A stretch of DNA of 64,000 nt from Synaphobranchus kaupii (GCA_029718625.1 CM056377.1:109342266-109406265), one strand, 5' to 3'. Positions 34,498 through 45,836 are shown, numbered from the stretch's first letter. Numbers and translations are program-made. Notes: generated by a model from the sequence alone, not told the origin.

Positions 34498-34668
34498 CTC
34501 TGATGGGAAAGAAGCAGTCTTACCCGTACCAGACTCACCACTGAACCCGGACGGCTCTGATGGGAAAGACGCAGTCTGACCCCTACCAGACGCACCACTG
34601 AACCCGGATGGCTTTGATGGTAAAGACGCTGTCTTACGCCTACCAGATGCACCACTGAAACCCTGAAG
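34498..34668. repeat. 57-bp tandem repeat, 3 diverged units
   Basis: Units begin CTCTGATGGGAAAGA at 34498, CTCTGATGGGAAAGAC at 34555 and CTTTGATGGTAAAGAC at 34612 and share CACCACTGAACCCGGA-type ends. The period is a multiple of 3, so the minus strand stays open for about 117 codons, but the translation has no recognised domain. An AATAAA follows at about 34739, and the sequence after it is unlike the surrounding AT-rich DNA, so the repeat could be LTR U3 direct repeats. That is uncertain. Confidence 0.7.
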
Positions 34669-34903
34669 GACTTCTGTGTTTCCCAACCCGCATCTCGCCT
34701 GATCACAGAGACATAGTTGGCCTGCCATCGTCTACAAAATAAACCAAGCTGGTTTATTTTCAACAGCTGTTTTGAGGACACGTTTCTTCAAACTGTTCCT
34801 CTACTGTCTCCCTTGCGGCCGGACCCAAGTGGAGATCTGTGCACGTCCACGTCGACCTGACTGGAAACCTGTCGCGACCCGACTTCGGTGAAGAAGTCTC
34901 CAG
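34669..34903. other. Non-AT-rich flank, possibly LTR-derived
   Basis: Sequence with AATAAA (about 34739) followed by TTTATTTTCAACAGCTG and then a GC-richer tract ending at the Harbinger insertion. The same non-AT-rich character resumes at 35871 after the insertion, so the Harbinger copy landed inside it. Identity unknown. Confidence 0.3.
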
Positions 34904-35870
34904 GGGCCGGTTGCACCAACAGGGCGTAAGCCTGGTCTTAAGTTAAATCGGTCGTAACTTTCTGGGCGTAACTTTAAGACCGTTGCACCAACTGGTCGTA
35001 AACACTATTTTCACTAAGACCGGGCGTAAATTCTACGCCTACCCGAGAGCAGGCGTAAATCTAATTTTAGAACGTTTCTATGGTTACGGATGTAAATAAT
35101 AACATAGTTCATCGCAATGGCGCGCCTGGTCTATCATATCACTTTCAATGAAAGTGTCATCGCTCGGAGTAGATGTGGCATAAACACCCCCCTCTGTAGG
35201 CTGTTGGCAGTCACTGCTGTCCACTCCAACCAGGCCAGTGAAAGTTGGGGAATCCTCGCCAAACACATCAACAATGATGTCACTGTAGATGGATATTTTC
35301 GGTGGGGGACCCCCGCCCGTTGGATGACTTTTACGGGCTGACACGTCCTTTCTCGCCTTACTAACAAGGTCCTTCCACTTTTTTCTGACGTCCTCTACAG
35401 TTCGCTGTCCCCCCGAATCCGTAAGTTGGTTTATTGCATCTGTTATTCTTTTCCACGTTGACTGTTTTTTTTATTATTTGTAATAACATTGCTATGTTTA
35501 GCCGTCAGTGTCGTTTTATGCTGGCTATACATTTCAATTAATTTTCTAATTTCACTATCAGTAAAGTTGCTTTTTCTTTTTTTTTGGTCCATTGTTGCAA
35601 ATTTCAGGTTAGCAGGTTAACGTTAGCAGATTAGCCGGCAATATTTTACCCGCGCATAGCAACGCGAACAATTTTGCTTAGCAACGGACGCTACTTAGCA
35701 ACTGTTATGTTTTCACATGGACGCGCACTACTACGACTGGTCTTAGTTGCGCCTAGGCGTAACTTTGGTTGGTGCAACGGGCGTAAAGTCCTCTCTAAAC
35801 ATGGGTCTTAGCTACGACCTATTTAGCAGTTAAGACCGTCTTAGTTAAGCCCTGTTGGTGCAACCGGCTC
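34904..35870. mobile_element. Harbinger-type DNA transposon, non-autonomous, with Myb-like gene
   Basis: The left end GGGCCGGTTGCACCAACAGG (34904) is mirrored by the right end CTGTTGGTGCAACCGGCTC (to 35870). The trinucleotide CAG flanks both sides (34901-34903 and 35871-35873), matching the CWG target duplication reported for zebrafish Harbinger elements. The empty site reads CTCCAGGAG, a palindrome around the A/T centre, again as known for that group. GTTGCACCAAC recurs subterminally at both ends (about 34983 and 35770). The only gene remnant inside is a minus-strand Myb/SANT-like ORF; no transposase is present. Confidence 0.8.
35084..35592 (-). pseudogene. Myb/SANT-like DNA-binding protein of Harbinger element, frameshifted
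   Basis: Starting at ATG 35592 on the minus strand, the frame opens MDQKKRKSNFTDSEIRKLIE and runs to a T8/A8 homopolymer at 35465-35472. It then hits stops unless read one base over, where it continues WKRITDAINQL, VEDVRKKWKDLVSKARKDV and on to a stop at 35084. The order F-T-D-x-E...L, W-x-x-I, V-x-x-K-W-x-D-L is a three-helix Myb/SANT-like trihelix, the accessory protein of PIF/Harbinger transposons that helps the transposase reach its DNA. The total would be about 169 codons, near the usual size. A one-base homopolymer indel (mutation or sequencing error) is the only break. The C-terminal part is acidic and low in recognisable motifs. Confidence 0.75.
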
Positions 35871-35873
35871 CAG

Positions 35874-37062
35874 GAGTCCACGCACCTGCCGGGACCTTGG
35901 ACCAGCTGACGAACTGACATCACTTACGGAATCGGGACTGGCCTCCCTTTGTTACCGTTAAGTATTGAAAAGCATTTTATTTAGCACTGACATCAATTGA
36001 TAGGCTAGCATAAAACCTGTAATACCCAGTTGAGGTCATTTTACTGTTGGTTCCTACTGTTGTTTGTATTTTGTTTTTCTATGTGGGTTTCGGTTGGGAA
36101 TAGCCAATTTCCCTAACCTTATAGTTTTACACTGGTAAAACTTTATATTTATGAGACTGATAAAATGAGCTAACCACAAAATATAGTTTAGCATGTCATT
36201 AACCAATAACACAACTAACCTTTGTTATTGGTGGGACTGTTAGCTTCTATATTCAGCCGCCACATAATTATCATTTCCTCTGATTAAGATTGAATCAGAG
36301 AACATATTCCTCATGTTATATCATTTATTGTTTCTATTATCCACATATTTGTAGTTGTAGCCAATAAAACATATGTCATTTTTCCAACCCATTGTCATGT
36401 CTATGTTATTTCACTAAGTAAGTCTAGAATTCTAATTGAGTGTTGAACTTAATTCATTCTGAATAAAAGTGACCAAACCTCACTACAATAATATACTGGT
36501 GTTTAGTTTAACTCATTGTAATTATATGCAGTTTGCGTAAAGTTGTGCAAAAATAAAGTCATACCATACTTTTCACCATAATTACTGATTACTTATGTTT
36601 ACCAGTAAACATCATAAATAGTTAAACAAATTAATGACCTTCATTCTGATTACTTGAAGAGCAAAGAGCTTCATTCAGTACAGACAATTAAACTCATATT
36701 TATGTGAATCTGCATTTTCACTGAATATCTGCTGCTCTTGAATTCCAACAATATTTCAAACAGAATATGATTCAATACACTTTAATGAGCTAGATTTTAT
36801 ATTAAAATGATTTACTCTACCATTCTATTAGTCTTTCATACTTCTCAACTGAAGCACATTTTGTCCCCTCAGAGAAAACATGAAACACAATACCAATTTT
36901 CACCAATTTTTCACCTTAGATGCACAAATCCGGTTGCCATTTATTTTCATGGACAAAAGGTCAGGAACGAAATGTTCAGCATGAAAAAAAAAAAAAGATT
37001 GCTGTGACTGCTCTATCATGAAGTCATTACAAACTTCATCAATTCATCAAATCATAGACATA
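35874..37062. other. Gene-free stretch
   Basis: The first about 100 bp continue the GC-richer sequence split by the Harbinger insertion. The rest is AT-rich with AATAAA-like words and no gene. Confidence 0.35.
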
Positions 37063-37064
37063 TA

Positions 37065-37601
37065 CACTGCCTGGCCAAAAAAAAAGGTTGCCGTTGCACC
37101 CGTCATGCATAGTGCCCACTGTACAAGCCTCTGGAGGCAGTGTTATGATCTGGGGTTGCTTCAATTGGTCAGGTCTAGGCTCAGCAACGTCATGCAGCAA
37201 TAAAATGAAGTCAGCTGAGTACCTGAATGTACTGAATGGCCAGGTTATCCCATCAATGGGCATATTCCAGGACGACAATGCCAAGATTCATCGGGCTCAA
37301 ATTGTGAAAGAGTGGTTCAGGGAGCATCATTTTCACACATGAATTGGCCACCAGAGTCCTGACTTTAACCCCATTGAAAGTCTTTGGGATGTGCTGGAGA
37401 AGACTTTACGGAGTGGTTTGACTCTCCCGTCGTCAATACAAGATCTCCGCCAAAAATGAACGCAACTCTGGACGGAAATAAATGTTGTGACGTTGCATAA
37501 GTTTGTCGAAACAATGCCACGAGGAATGCGCGCCGTAATCAAAGCTAAAGGCTGTCCAACAAAATATTAGAGTGTGTGACTTTTTTTTTGGCCAGGCAGT
37601 G
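37065..37601 (+). mobile_element. Tc1-like deletion derivative with both ends
   Basis: Left end CACTGCCTGGCC then A9G (37065), right end CTTTTTTTTTGGCCAGGCAG then TG (to 37601). TA dinucleotides border both (37063-37064 and 37602-37603), the Tc1/mariner target. At 537 bp it is about a third to a half of a full Tc1 element. The left end runs almost directly into the middle of the transposase, so the transposase N-terminal DNA-binding half is deleted. Confidence 0.85.
37121..37570 (+). pseudogene. Tc1 transposase C-terminal fragment
   Basis: The frame reads [40 protein letters not shown] (second catalytic Asp), then a stop where a one-base shift is needed, and DFNPIESLWDVLEKTL (third catalytic residue, Glu). 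Spacing between Asp and Glu, allowing for the frameshift, fits the DD34E arrangement of Tc1 transposases. A second stop follows in LRQK*TQLW. The C-terminal end matches the family's PRR/PRGMRAVIKAKG type of tail and stops at 37570 just inside the right repeat. The first catalytic Asp and the DNA-binding domains are absent. Not functional. Confidence 0.85.
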
Positions 37602-37603
37602 TA

Positions 37604-38443
37604 GTTACATGAATTCACAGTCAAAGACTTTAACATGTCTATTATGGATATCTTGCATTCTGGGGAGGTTTGCATTCTGTATTTTCAAATATGATTGCCT
37701 AGATTTAGAGAAGTACATTTATTTTGTTATTGGATATAAATAACAGATCATAACTGTCACTATGCTGTCAATATGTCATTATTCAGCAATAGTCATGAAA
37801 ACATATCTACAGCAATATTGCATAACACCATGTTCAAGTAGCACCAGAAATGTAGAAAAGAGTCATACAATCTTTGTCGAAACCGATTCAACTTCTCTTA
37901 TCAATCATGATAAACATTGTACATTTGTAGTTATTCCTTTGCCCTTAAGTTCATAGTTTAACAAAACATCAGAAATTACATTCAGATCTAATGTGATCAG
38001 AATATTAAACTCCAATAGAAGTCAGATTATGACATTTGTGTATAACATGCCAATGTGCTATGATTACTGCTGCAAAAAGCCTGATGTCTGTTAAATCTAC
38101 ATACACAACTGCCATATCTCCTGCTTCTGTGGTAATATATTAAGAAACATGTCTCATGTATGTCTCATGTATGTCTCATGTTATTAAGATACAACATGCA
38201 CTTCAACATCCACTCTACTGTACATTCCACATAAGAAAAACCCTTATCAGTACATAGATCTTATCTTACACTAGATCCTAGATCATTTACCAAGACACAT
38301 TACCTTAATAATACACACAAACAAGCAAGACAATGAAACTAAAACAAATTGATTTATTAACAATTAAAAATGAATACAGCACAGACCAGAGTTTGTTTTA
38401 GGTCATGAGACCACCAATGCGCAGAGAAAAATTGCTCATGCTG
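37604..38443. other. Gene-free stretch
   Basis: AT-rich with short ORFs. Includes three perfect 11-bp ATGTCTCATGT units (38149-38181). Confidence 0.4.
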
Positions 38444-38594
38444 TTATGGTGACACTATGACTAGAAATAATTTGTACACAGACACATGACAAGGAAATTG
38501 CCATTTGGAAAGCAGTGAACATAAACAAAAAATTGGAAAAAAAACAGTCAAATATAAAAAAATCATTAAAGGATCTAATGATATCGGTGGGGCT

Positions 38595-38804
38595 GGGTCG
38601 AAATGTGGATGCTCAGGGTTGAAATGTGGATGCTTAGGGTCGAAATGTGGATACTCAGGGTTGAAATGTGGATGCTTAGGGTCGAAATGTGGATACTCGG
38701 GGTCGAAATGTGCATGCTCTGGGTCGAAATATGGATGCTCAGGGTCGAAATGTGGATTCTCCGGGTCAAAATGTTGATGCTCTGGGTCGAAATGTCGATG
38801 CTCT
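38595..38804. repeat. 21-bp tandem repeat, 10 units
   Basis: Ten units of the type GGGTCGAAATGTGGATGCTC plus one base, with exact 21-bp periodicity (38595 to 38784 is nine periods). As 21 is a multiple of 3, frames on both strands remain open: minus strand HFDPEHP or HISTLSI heptads, plus strand LRVEMWM heptads. The minus frame at 38444-38917 is 157 codons with ATG start and a hydrophobic segment after the heptads (LMIFLYLTVFFPIFCLCSLL). No family is recognised, and openness is explained by the period. Confidence 0.9.
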
Positions 38805-38917
38805 TGTTGGAAAAGCAGATGCTCATTAATTGTATGGTTATGCCTCCAGAGTGATACCAAAGCAAAGAAAATCCCCCAATAAAATGAACGCAAGGGCACC
38901 TGTGAAGCCGCGTGCAT

Positions 38918-39754
38918 TAAAGAGTTTCCTCTGCCTCAGTCAAGATCATTAAATCTTGGAACTGGTCGTGGAGCGCAGATGATAGTTTATGAACGCGGTC
39001 TGACGCCATCACTGCGGTTTAGCGACGGGACAGTGCCCTCACACAGCTGGCATAAGAGCAAATGTCACCGTAAATTAAATAAATAAGTCATGGACGTAAT
39101 CATTTCCCTCTTGATCTCTTGATCTCTTGACTTTTGATGTGCAAGGCAGGCTTTTCAAAGGGAATACGAGAGCGTCCACCTTTTTACTCATCATGATGAA
39201 CATAATCCAAACGTTCTGGCCTTCGCAGAAAATAGGTTATGAGGATACTGCCAACAGATACTTTTCAGACATAAACAAGACGTGGGTCTCAGTATAATAT
39301 GTAAAGAAGTTTGGACTTTATGAGCTTGATTCAGAGATGGACAACTTAAAGTCATATGGTTAAGTGCCTCTCCTGCACGGCTTAGCCGGACGCACCTCCT
39401 CCTCTAAACAGAACACATTCACTGTCGGACACATTGTTAGACGAATGCAGCCACCGCAAATCTGTAGGGGCTATATAGGCTACCTCCACAGAGATAATGA
39501 AATTGAAATCACATGCTGGATGACATGATATAGATGGTCAATCATACTTTTACATCTTTTTCTTTTTATAACAGCACTTTGATAATTGCAACTAGGCGAA
39601 GGGAAATAAGACCAATATTATGTGCAAATAACATGCATTCATTCTAAGATCCATTTACAATTGCAAAAGATGCTGTATTTCTAATAATCATCTATTGGTG
39701 GCACTAGACATTAGGGCTGACTTGCCAGCAGTCATACCACCATGCACTCTGCTA
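38918..39754. other. Gene-free stretch
   Basis: Slightly less AT-rich at 38930-39060, then AT-rich. No gene or bounded repeat. Confidence 0.35.
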
Positions 39755-39980
39755 ATTGCACCATGCTACTTGCCACCTAATCTTCTCCAGTTTAATTGGC
39801 AAAAAAATTAATCTCTCCCTCTCCACCTCAGCTGGTGTGTGGTGCGCATTCTGGCGCAAAAATCACCCAGATGAGTGCTACACATTGGTGGTGGTGGAGG
39901 GGAGCTTCCCCCTCATCATTGTAAAGAGCTTTGAGTTAGTGAGAAAGGTGCTATATCAAGACATTATTATTATTGTAGGC
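39755..39980 (+). mobile_element. LINE/SINE 3' tail of L2 type
   Basis: CAGCTGGTGTGTGGTG, GATGAGTGCTACACATTGG, TGTAAAGAGCTTTGAGT and GGTGCTATAT followed by ATTATTATTATT match, from memory, the conserved 3' tail shared by L2-type LINEs and their partner SINEs in fish, which ends in a short ATT repeat. It is a 5'-truncated copy on the plus strand. Which of LINE or SINE it came from cannot be told. Confidence 0.6.
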
Positions 39981-40138
39981 TTTTGCATAGCCTACTTTTT
40001 TGCCAACTGCCTGCTATTTTCTTTGTTTACAGGTTTTACGGACTACTGAAACAAATCAGCCACATCAGCACATGACCCCTACTACTTAATTGTCTGCATT
40101 GGTACTAAAACAATTTAGATGCAGCACTCAGATTCAAA

Positions 40139-40220
40139 AGTATAAAGTCTTAATTTATTGTGTTTACATGCAGTAAGTATAAAGTCTTTAATTTATTGTG
40201 TTTACATTTATATGCAGTAA
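40139..40220. repeat. Tandem duplication of about 40 bp
   Basis: AGTATAAAGTCTTAATTTAT... and AGTATAAAGTCTTTAATTTAT... are adjacent near-identical units ending in ATGCAGTAA, differing by two small insertions. Confidence 0.8.
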
Positions 40221-40439
40221 ATGTGCTACCTGCTGAGTAATATAAGAACTTTATATATCCGTGACAAGATGCACCTTATTTTCAGTTTAAAAACTAGTGA
40301 GAAAATGCCAGTTCATGCAGTGACTGGTATATTTATCGCATTTCTACCTGCACACCTAGATAGAAACAATATCGTCTTTCTGTGCCTTTTATTTTCAGTG
40401 TTATCTGATTTTGCTGCCTCTTCCTGGCTATTTTGGTGG

Positions 40440-40689
40440 TTTTCCTTTGCTCTTGTTTCAGGTAATTAGGTGCACCTGTGCTTGCATCTATAAAAGGTGC
40501 AGCATTTTCACACATGCTCGCTCTCTCTCATTTACCATGACTTTAGTTTTCCCTGTTGGGGTCTAGGAGGTGGCTGCGGACGCTTTAGTTCTTTATTAAA
40601 ATTTACATGGAAATCTAATAAAACATTTTGGTGACTTTAAAGTTACTTTGTGCCGTGTCTTTTAACTCTTCAGGGACTGGCCGTTACAC
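40440..40689 (+). mobile_element. Probable 3' portion of an LTR
   Basis: A CTATAAAAGG TATA-type box (about 40489), a pair of AATAAA-type signals (about 40617) and an ending GGCCGTTACA (to 40689) give the U3-R-U5 order of a fish LTR. The start is not visible and no target duplication could be paired, so it is either truncated or a misreading of chance words. Confidence 0.35.
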
Positions 40690-42975
40690 TCAGCCTCCGT
40701 ACAATAGCTTGACCTGGCAGCAATTCTAGCTTGACCTCTGATTTGAACAACCAAATAATCATCTTGATCTTCACTGGACACTTTTCTTCTTATTTCTGAG
40801 TGCAGATGAGAGCGAAGGCATTCTATTTAAAATGGCTCCACTTCTCATCTCACTCAATTGAAGGTTATCTTACATTTTGGAAATCTGAATTCCTGTGATG
40901 TCACATCAAGTGTATATTCTGAGTAGAGGGATCAAAGGAAGTATGTAGCATTGAGGGAATTGGATCAGGGCCTACTCAATGTCTGTTTTCATTTTCTCCC
41001 TTACCTGGCAGTACATGACCTTGAAGTAGTGGAGATTTAAATCACTCATTGGTATCAACCTGTTTCCCTTCCTTTTTGCTTGATTAACTAGCAATTATTT
41101 GACTAATTATTTGTCAGATAACCCTCTCTTAACAGCCTCGCATGCGGTAGTGTTCTCTTTCTTCACATTGCATTCTTGATCAATGTTGTCGTTGCAAACA
41201 ATATAATTTAAAGAGCTAAATCACTAAGTTATCTACATTTGGCACCAGCTTTGCTCCCATAAAATTAAATTGAATAAGATAATTAGTTACAAATCTGTAT
41301 AGATTATTCAGCTAATAAAGTTTCTTGATTGTTAATAAAGTAGGATTAATGAAAGCAGGTTGAGATCAATGATCAGTTTAAAGGTAAGAATTCTGTCTTC
41401 TTTATTTCAGCTCACGAGCTGCTGCTGATGCAGCCATTAAGATTCTTTAGCCACATGCCTTGGTCAAGGTTGATTTTTGAAAAAGGCATACGGCTGAACA
41501 TGCTGCATGCTGTGTCATAGCCTTGTGATCTAATGTCTCGATTGGTTCAGCTGAGCATATTCGATGCGGTGGTTGGTTGTAGCAGTGGCTTCATATCTTT
41601 TACAATTTCATGGTTCTCTAAAGAACACCCATGAAACCATTGTATCCCGAACATTTTACACCACTTCACAGTGCCTTTGTTATTGCTTAATTTGAATTAG
41701 AATTTTACTTTGTGGTAAAGGCTTCCACAGTGGACTGTGTATAATCAGTCCGTTTGAGGTGCACAAGGACAAATGTTCAGAATCAGTGCCCTCTTGTTTG
41801 TGCTTCAGGGAGCAAGCATAGTTTTTATTTCTCTTGCTGCTTTTGGGCATTTAAGTGCTATTCATTTGTGCCTAAATGGAGTGGGAGGACTAACCTTTGG
41901 TGCTTTTCTTTGAGAGAGAATCAAATGTAAATAGGAAACTTAAATTCAAAAATATCATATTTAATGAATACTGATTTGTATGAGGAAACTCCATGTGCGA
42001 GTCCCAAACACACTGGTTAGATGTTAGAACCCTCCTTAGAACCAGCTAATACATCTTTAATGAACTACTGCGCTAATTCCCAGGATGGGTAGTTAATTCA
42101 TAAATTAGTTTTGGACAGCTTCACTATAAATTATTGATGCTATGCAAATTAGATGTGTAAATTAAATTGATACTATGTAATTAGTAGATACTATGTAAAA
42201 AATAGCAAATAAAATGTATTTATTAAAAAGGAATGAATAAGTTATATTCCCATGAACGTAATGTAATGTTTCCATGCACGTTCATTAGAACCAGCTAATG
42301 CATCACATGCTTTATGTACTTGGGTGCATACATACGATATCTGTGTAACCCAGCAGTGAAAAAGTGGCCATTTTGATTATTAACTTCTGTGAAAAAGTGG
42401 CCATTTTGATTCTTAACTTTTATTTGCATTAGAAATGTTTCTGCCACACTCCACAAAGGTCTACACAAGTAAAAGGTTATATAGAAAAGGTAAACAAATA
42501 ATCAAATAATCAGTTTTTTTTTAAAATGGTAGAAGCATGTGGATAATTCCCCAACTGACAAGTCATTGTAGTGGAGCTGCATACTTAACAGTATGCTAAT
42601 TTAAAAGCATCTGATGAAGCACTCACTTGAATGAATGAATATTCAGAAATATTGAATATGCAGATCATCATTTGTATGTGCTGGTCTTTATAAATAGAAC
42701 CGCAATGGATCAATACAATTCCATCGGGCCTTATGAAATACAAAAAAAAATTTCTGTATCAGAATGATCCTAAGAGTACCTTTAAAGTTGAAGCATAGGA
42801 TTAAACCCTTTAACGTTCTATGCTGGACTGTAAACTCCAGAAAATGATGCATTAGCACTGCCTTTGCACCAATACACCATTAATCATCTCAACATAATTT
42901 TACAAGCCCTGTGTAATTCACCTTTGAAATATATTCACTGTGTGAGAATACCATTTTGCCATGGTATTTAGGGCT
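40690..42975. other. Gene-free stretch
   Basis: AT-rich DNA. A 33-bp near-perfect duplication (GTGAAAAAGTGGCCATTTTG at 42356 and 42389) and a dispersed TTAGAACCAGCTAAT word (about 42036 and 42286) are the only structures noticed. Confidence 0.4.
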
Positions 42976-43001
42976 GGGGGGGGGGGGGGGGGGGGGGGGG
43001 G
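42976..43001. repeat. Poly-G run of 26
   Basis: Uninterrupted G run. It encodes poly-Gly in an artefactual ORF and is prone to length error. Confidence 0.95.
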
Positions 43002-43624
43002 ACTGTTGTGAGCAACATTACATCAGATTGAGGCTTTTTTATCATTTGAACAAAGTGGGTTGCAAGAAACCAAATGCAAAAAAAACAATAAAACCCAAGG
43101 TCATTTCACCCTCTTGTTCTACCTTGAGTAGCTTACATATTTCATTACTGAAGACAGGAAGGGGCATTCACTCTGCATTTGAATTAAAGGTTGTTTGTTA
43201 AAGAAAAGTATGATTTCTTAAAACCAAATGGCAGCAGAAATCTTATTAACTAAGATAATTAGAATGTAGATTTGAGTTTCAAATATTTCATTGTTTACTT
43301 ACACGCATGATATGCTTAGATTGTGGATAATGATATGCCATTGGAATGGCTAACAATTTACTAATAGTCAGCTTCTGGAGATACAGATTAATGGTGAAGG
43401 TCATAATGGACTTTGTCAGTTCATTATTCATTGTTACCATGAGGATTAATGGTTAGGATGCCAGGCAGGAGTACAGTAGCTCATTTTCAGTGTTACTTTA
43501 GATAAAGCCTTTTTTTCTGATATTCAGTTGAAAATAGGTCACACTTGAGATTCGTTCAGGCTTTCATTACAAATAAAACGTTACTCAAACAATACAGACA
43601 TAAAGACAAGATTAATGTATAACA
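43002..43624. other. Gene-free stretch before the duplicated block
   Basis: AT-rich unique-looking DNA, short ORFs only. Confidence 0.4.
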
Positions 43625-44469
43625 ATCTTTAGCAGGGGTCAAGCTTGGGTCATGCTGCCCAAATTTACCAGATTTAGATTAGATAAGAAGTTCATATGAG
43701 CTCATAAAATTGGCAGTGGATGTCTATAACTTCAGGGTATTGGCTTGTTGTTTCATCCAATGTTTGCCAAGAGAATGAATAACTGATGTGAGAAGTGAGA
43801 GAACGAAAAACAACAATCAGATCAAGAGGAATTAAAGACACGTGGGCCTTGTTCACTAAGTTATTAATAATGGAAACAATTCTGCAAGGCATGCCCAGAG
43901 CTTCCAAACAAGTTAACACTCACAAAAGGGAATATGTGTTATAAAGTGGTGCATTACGGAAATCATTGATGTGTCATTATTTAGCTTCCCTTTTCCATAA
44001 TGAAACCCACATGTAAGAAAACATTGAAGTAATCTGCATTCAAGACTGTGGATCTGTTTCCACTGGGAGTGATAACTATAATAGCAATAAACTAGAGATT
44101 GCTTGCCAGCATCTAGACTGCGCAAGAGAATTACAACAAATAATTGTATTATTCACCTGTAAACACACATGCTTCCAGAGGATTCAGACCATGCACAGCC
44201 ATGATTAGACATGTTTTTTTTTTCTAAAAAGTGATCCAAACAATAATATAATTATCATTCTAGCTGAACCTGAATTTACTATGTGAACTTGTATCTTGAA
44301 TTTTAAATATAGCATATAAATATTATATACGAAAATATGACTATGAAAATGTTGGATGCACAATTATGTATTTTAAAAACCAAGATCTCTCAGAGCTGCA
44401 TAAACGATAAATTATACACTGTAGATTAATTACATTCAACACATCAGTTCATTGACAGGAAATTGAGCC
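43625..44469. repeat. Duplicated block, copy 1 (left of gap)
   Basis: Begins ATCTTTAGCAGGGGTCAAGC and ends GAGCC at the last base before the N gap. It is nearly identical to 44970-45836, with only a few substitutions and small indels. See the finding on the assembly gap. Confidence 0.9.
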
Positions 44470-44969
44470 NNNNNNNNNNNNNNNNNNNNNNNNNNNNNNN
44501 NNNNNNNNNNNNNNNNNNNNNNNNNNNNNNNNNNNNNNNNNNNNNNNNNNNNNNNNNNNNNNNNNNNNNNNNNNNNNNNNNNNNNNNNNNNNNNNNNNNN
44601 NNNNNNNNNNNNNNNNNNNNNNNNNNNNNNNNNNNNNNNNNNNNNNNNNNNNNNNNNNNNNNNNNNNNNNNNNNNNNNNNNNNNNNNNNNNNNNNNNNNN
44701 NNNNNNNNNNNNNNNNNNNNNNNNNNNNNNNNNNNNNNNNNNNNNNNNNNNNNNNNNNNNNNNNNNNNNNNNNNNNNNNNNNNNNNNNNNNNNNNNNNNN
44801 NNNNNNNNNNNNNNNNNNNNNNNNNNNNNNNNNNNNNNNNNNNNNNNNNNNNNNNNNNNNNNNNNNNNNNNNNNNNNNNNNNNNNNNNNNNNNNNNNNNN
44901 NNNNNNNNNNNNNNNNNNNNNNNNNNNNNNNNNNNNNNNNNNNNNNNNNNNNNNNNNNNNNNNNNNNNN
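44470..44969. other. Assembly gap, 500 N
   Basis: Exactly 500 N, a conventional placeholder rather than a measured size. ORFs drawn through it are artefacts. Confidence 0.99.
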
Positions 44970-45836
44970 ATCTTTAGCAGGGGTCAAGCTTGGGTCATGC
45001 TGCCCAAATGTTCCTAAGAGTAAAACCAGATTTAGATTAGATAAGAAGTTCATATGAGCTCATAAAATTGGCAGTGGATGTCTATAACTTCAGGGTATTG
45101 GCTTGTTGTTTCATCCAATGTTTGCCAAGAGAATGAATAACTGATGTGAGAAGTGAGAGAACGAAAAACAACAATCAGATCAAGAGGAATTAAAGACACG
45201 TGGGCCTTGTTCACTAAGTTATTAATAATGGAAACAATTCTGCAAGGCATGCCCAGAGCTTCCAAACAAGTTAACACTCACAAAAGGGAATATGTGTTAT
45301 AAAGTGGTGCATTACGGAAATCATTGATGTGTCATTATTTAGCTTCCCTTTTCCATAATGAAACCCACATGTAAGAAAACATTGAAGTAATCTGCATTCA
45401 GGACTGTGGATCTGTTTCCACTGGGAGTGATAACTATAATAGCAATAAACTAGAGATTGCTTGCCAGCATCTAGACTGCGCAAGAGAATTACAACAAATA
45501 ATTGTATTATTCACCTGTAAACACACATGCTTCCAGAGGATTCAGACCATGCACAGCCATGATTAGACATGTTTTTTTTTTCTAAAAAGTGATCCAAACA
45601 ATAATATAATTATCATTCTAGCTGAACCTGAATTTACTATGTGAACTTGTATCTTGAATTTTAAATATAGCATATAAATATTATATACGAAAATATGACT
45701 ATGAAAAAATGGAAAATGTTGGATGCACAATTATGTATTTTAAAACCAAGATCTCTCAGAGCTGCATAAACGATTAAATTATACACTGTAGATTAATTAC
45801 ATTCAACACATCAGTTCATTGACAGGAAATTGAGCC
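44970..45836. repeat. Duplicated block, copy 2 (right of gap)
   Basis: Starts at the first base after the gap with the same ATCTTTAGCAGGGGTCAAGC and ends with the same GAGCC. It differs by a short insertion (TGTTCCTAAGAGTAAA-type at about 45009), an insertion of about 9 bp near 45706 and single-base changes. Sequence then continues uniquely. Confidence 0.9.

Noticed and set aside
38595..38804. Short regular repeats considered as a CRISPR array
   Set aside because: Contiguous 21-bp units without spacers in eukaryotic DNA; a plain tandem repeat.
44436..45053. ORFs of 184 and 205 codons across the N gap
   Set aside because: They consist almost wholly of N and are artefacts.
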